Part shown: positions 63,079-64,000 of the stretch, one piece after another
Layout: each line of letters starts with the position of its first letter
How positions within the stretch are numbered: the first letter of the stretch is position 1
Source of the DNA: Actinopolymorpha pittospori
GTDB lineage: Bacteria > Actinomycetota > Actinomycetes > Propionibacteriales > Actinopolymorphaceae
Assembly (NCBI RefSeq): GCF_014873875.1
Contig: NZ_JADBEM010000001.1
Location: 5,022,001-5,086,000 of the forward strand
DNA length: 64,000 bases
Direction: 5' to 3'
Made by a program: the position numbers and the translations under genes
The notes under the pieces: generated by a model
What the model was told of the DNA's origin: nothing
The model's input: the letters and a program-made list of their open reading frames with translations, nothing else
The model's database searches: none

Positions 63079-64000
63079 CCCGGATTCACCGATGGGGTGT
63101 GGTGGGGTGAGCGTGGCGTGGGGAGCGGATGCCCTTGTGTGTTGGAGGATCGGACTTGTCGAAGGTCGAAACTCTGCACCACGAAGGACATCCGCAAGAT
63201 GCAACTGTCTCACACGTTCGCGGCGACTTCTGCGGTGTTCGATGAGCCGAATCTTGTGTCGTCGGCGGGACTGGTTCCGGTGATGGGGTTGGCGGAGTCG
63301 GTTGGGTTGGCCGATCTGGCTGATGCGCATCTGAGCGTGCCGACCGATAAGGGCGCCAACGCGGGGTCGAAGGTGGCGTCGCTGGTCGCGGGCATGGTGG
63401 CCGGCGCGGACAGCATCGAGGACATGGCGTTGCTGCGGCACGGCGGGATGAGCCGGGCCTTCACCGGCCTCTACGCCCCGTCGACGCTGGGTTCGTTCCT
63501 GCGCTCGTTCACCTTCGGCCACGTCCGTCAACTCGACGCGGTCGCGGCCAGGCTGGTGGCCGGCCTGGCCGCGTCGACGCCGCTGGTGGTCGGGATCGAG
63601 GACTACGCGGTCCTCGACATCGACGACACGATCGTCGAGGTGCACGGCTATGCCAAGCAGGGCGCTGGGTTCGGCTACTCCGGTGTGCGCGGGCTGAACG
63701 TGCTGCTGGCTACCGTCACCACCTCGGCCGCGGCGCCGGTCATCGTGGCGCAGCGACTCCGCAAAGGCTCCTGCGGATCCGTGCGAGGCGCGAAACGCCT
63801 GGTCGCCGACGCGTTGAAGACCGTGAAAGCCTTGCGAGGCGCCGGTGCGCAAGGGCAGGTTCTGATGCGCGCGGACTCGGCGTTCCACGGCCGCCCCACC
63901 ATCGCCGCGGCCGTGGGCGCGGGGGCGCAGGTGTCGGTGACCGTTCGCCTCGACACGACTGTGAAGAAGGCCCTCGCCTCCATCGATGAGTCCGCGTGGC
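63079..64000 (+). mobile_element. IS1380-family element, second type, cut by window edge
   Basis: Left end CCCGGATTCACCG, preceded by CTTAG (63074-63078), the same CTNAG form as the three 1,674-bp copies. The right end lies outside the window, so the duplication cannot be confirmed. Confidence 0.75.
63199..64000 (+). CDS. IS1380-family transposase, N-terminal part (cut by window edge)
   Basis: 267 codons from the ATG at 63199. VFDEPNLVSSAGLVPVMGLAE aligns with the N-terminus of the copy A-C transposases at moderate identity. First acidic residue in VLDIDDTIVEVHGYAKQGAG, second in MRADSAFHGRP. A different subgroup from the 1,674-bp element. The frame is open at the window end. Confidence 0.88.
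   Translation, partial: MQLSHTFAATSAVFDEPNLVSSAGLVPVMGLAESVGLADLADAHLSVPTDKGANAGSKVASLVAGMVAGADSIEDMALLRHGGMSRAFTGLYAPSTLGSFLRSFTFGHVRQLDAVAARLVAGLAASTPLVVGIEDYAVLDIDDTIVEVHGYAKQGAGFGYSGVRGLNVLLATVTTSAAAPVIVAQRLRKGSCGSVRGAKRLVADALKTVKALRGAGAQGQVLMRADSAFHGRPTIAAAVGAGAQVSVTVRLDTTVKKALASIDESAW

Noticed and set aside
1..64000. CRISPR array or cas genes
   Set aside because: No run of regularly spaced identical 25-40 bp repeats and no Cas-like protein. The repeats present are IS ends, scars and dispersed singles.

Overview
The window is GC-rich DNA from an actinomycete. The evidence is third-codon GC bias, GTG/TTG starts, actinobacterial IS families (IS1380, IS110, IS630, IS3, IS5) and a KorSA-like GntR regulator. 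I cannot name the genus. It reads as an eroded accessory region: about a third is insertion sequences or their debris, and many cargo genes are truncated, frameshifted or split.

Layout. 0-10 kb: an MFS fragment, then IS5, an internally deleted IS1380, IS3, IS110 and a second IS3, with a CHRD-domain secreted protein and small membrane proteins between them. 10.4-16.6 kb: a small island (membrane protein, tRNA-Ser scrap, APH-type kinase, hypothetical gene, tRNA-Arg scrap) between inverted IS3 ends. The right-hand IS3 carries a group II intron antisense in its orfB. 17.2-22 kb: two inverted copies of a 1,674-bp IS1380 element; one splits a HIT-family gene. 22-34 kb: APH-type and other kinase-fold genes, an alpha/beta hydrolase, a SAM methyltransferase, GNAT, a lipoprotein, two IS630 elements (one a remnant), IS256 and IS3 scraps, and a LacI regulator. 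34.2-41.5 kb: the best preserved metabolic block: family-5 solute-binding lipoprotein, a TIM-barrel glycoside-hydrolase-like protein, an enolase-superfamily sugar-acid dehydratase, a sugar-permease scrap and a secreted GH39/GH5-like hydrolase. 41.7-48 kb: broken GMC oxidoreductase, broken toxin-antitoxin, a KorSA-like/zinc-ribbon/small-peptide module of an integrative element, broken SRPBCC, GIY-YIG and WYL genes. 48-53.6 kb: nucleotidyltransferase, a translationally coupled PrsW-type protease plus secreted GH-E nuclease-like protein, a phosphoribosyltransferase and a lipoprotein. 53.7-56.8 kb: a proline iminopeptidase gene split by the third 1,674-bp IS1380, all inside 49-bp inverted repeats. 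57-64 kb: MFS exporter, a frameshifted IS110, a tRNA-Lys scrap with a decayed integrase, an APH-type kinase, an S9-peptidase fragment, and another IS1380 running off the end.

How the parts relate. Four tRNA 3' ends without 5' halves and two integrase remnants suggest that several integrative elements entered at tRNA genes and decayed. IS elements then cut up the remains. The LacI/SBP/hydrolase/dehydratase block looks like an oligosaccharide-use locus that has lost its transporter membrane genes. The most system-like unit is the PrsW/GH-E pair. The clearest mechanistic signal is the 1,674-bp IS1380 family: all three copies have 5-bp CTNAG target duplications.
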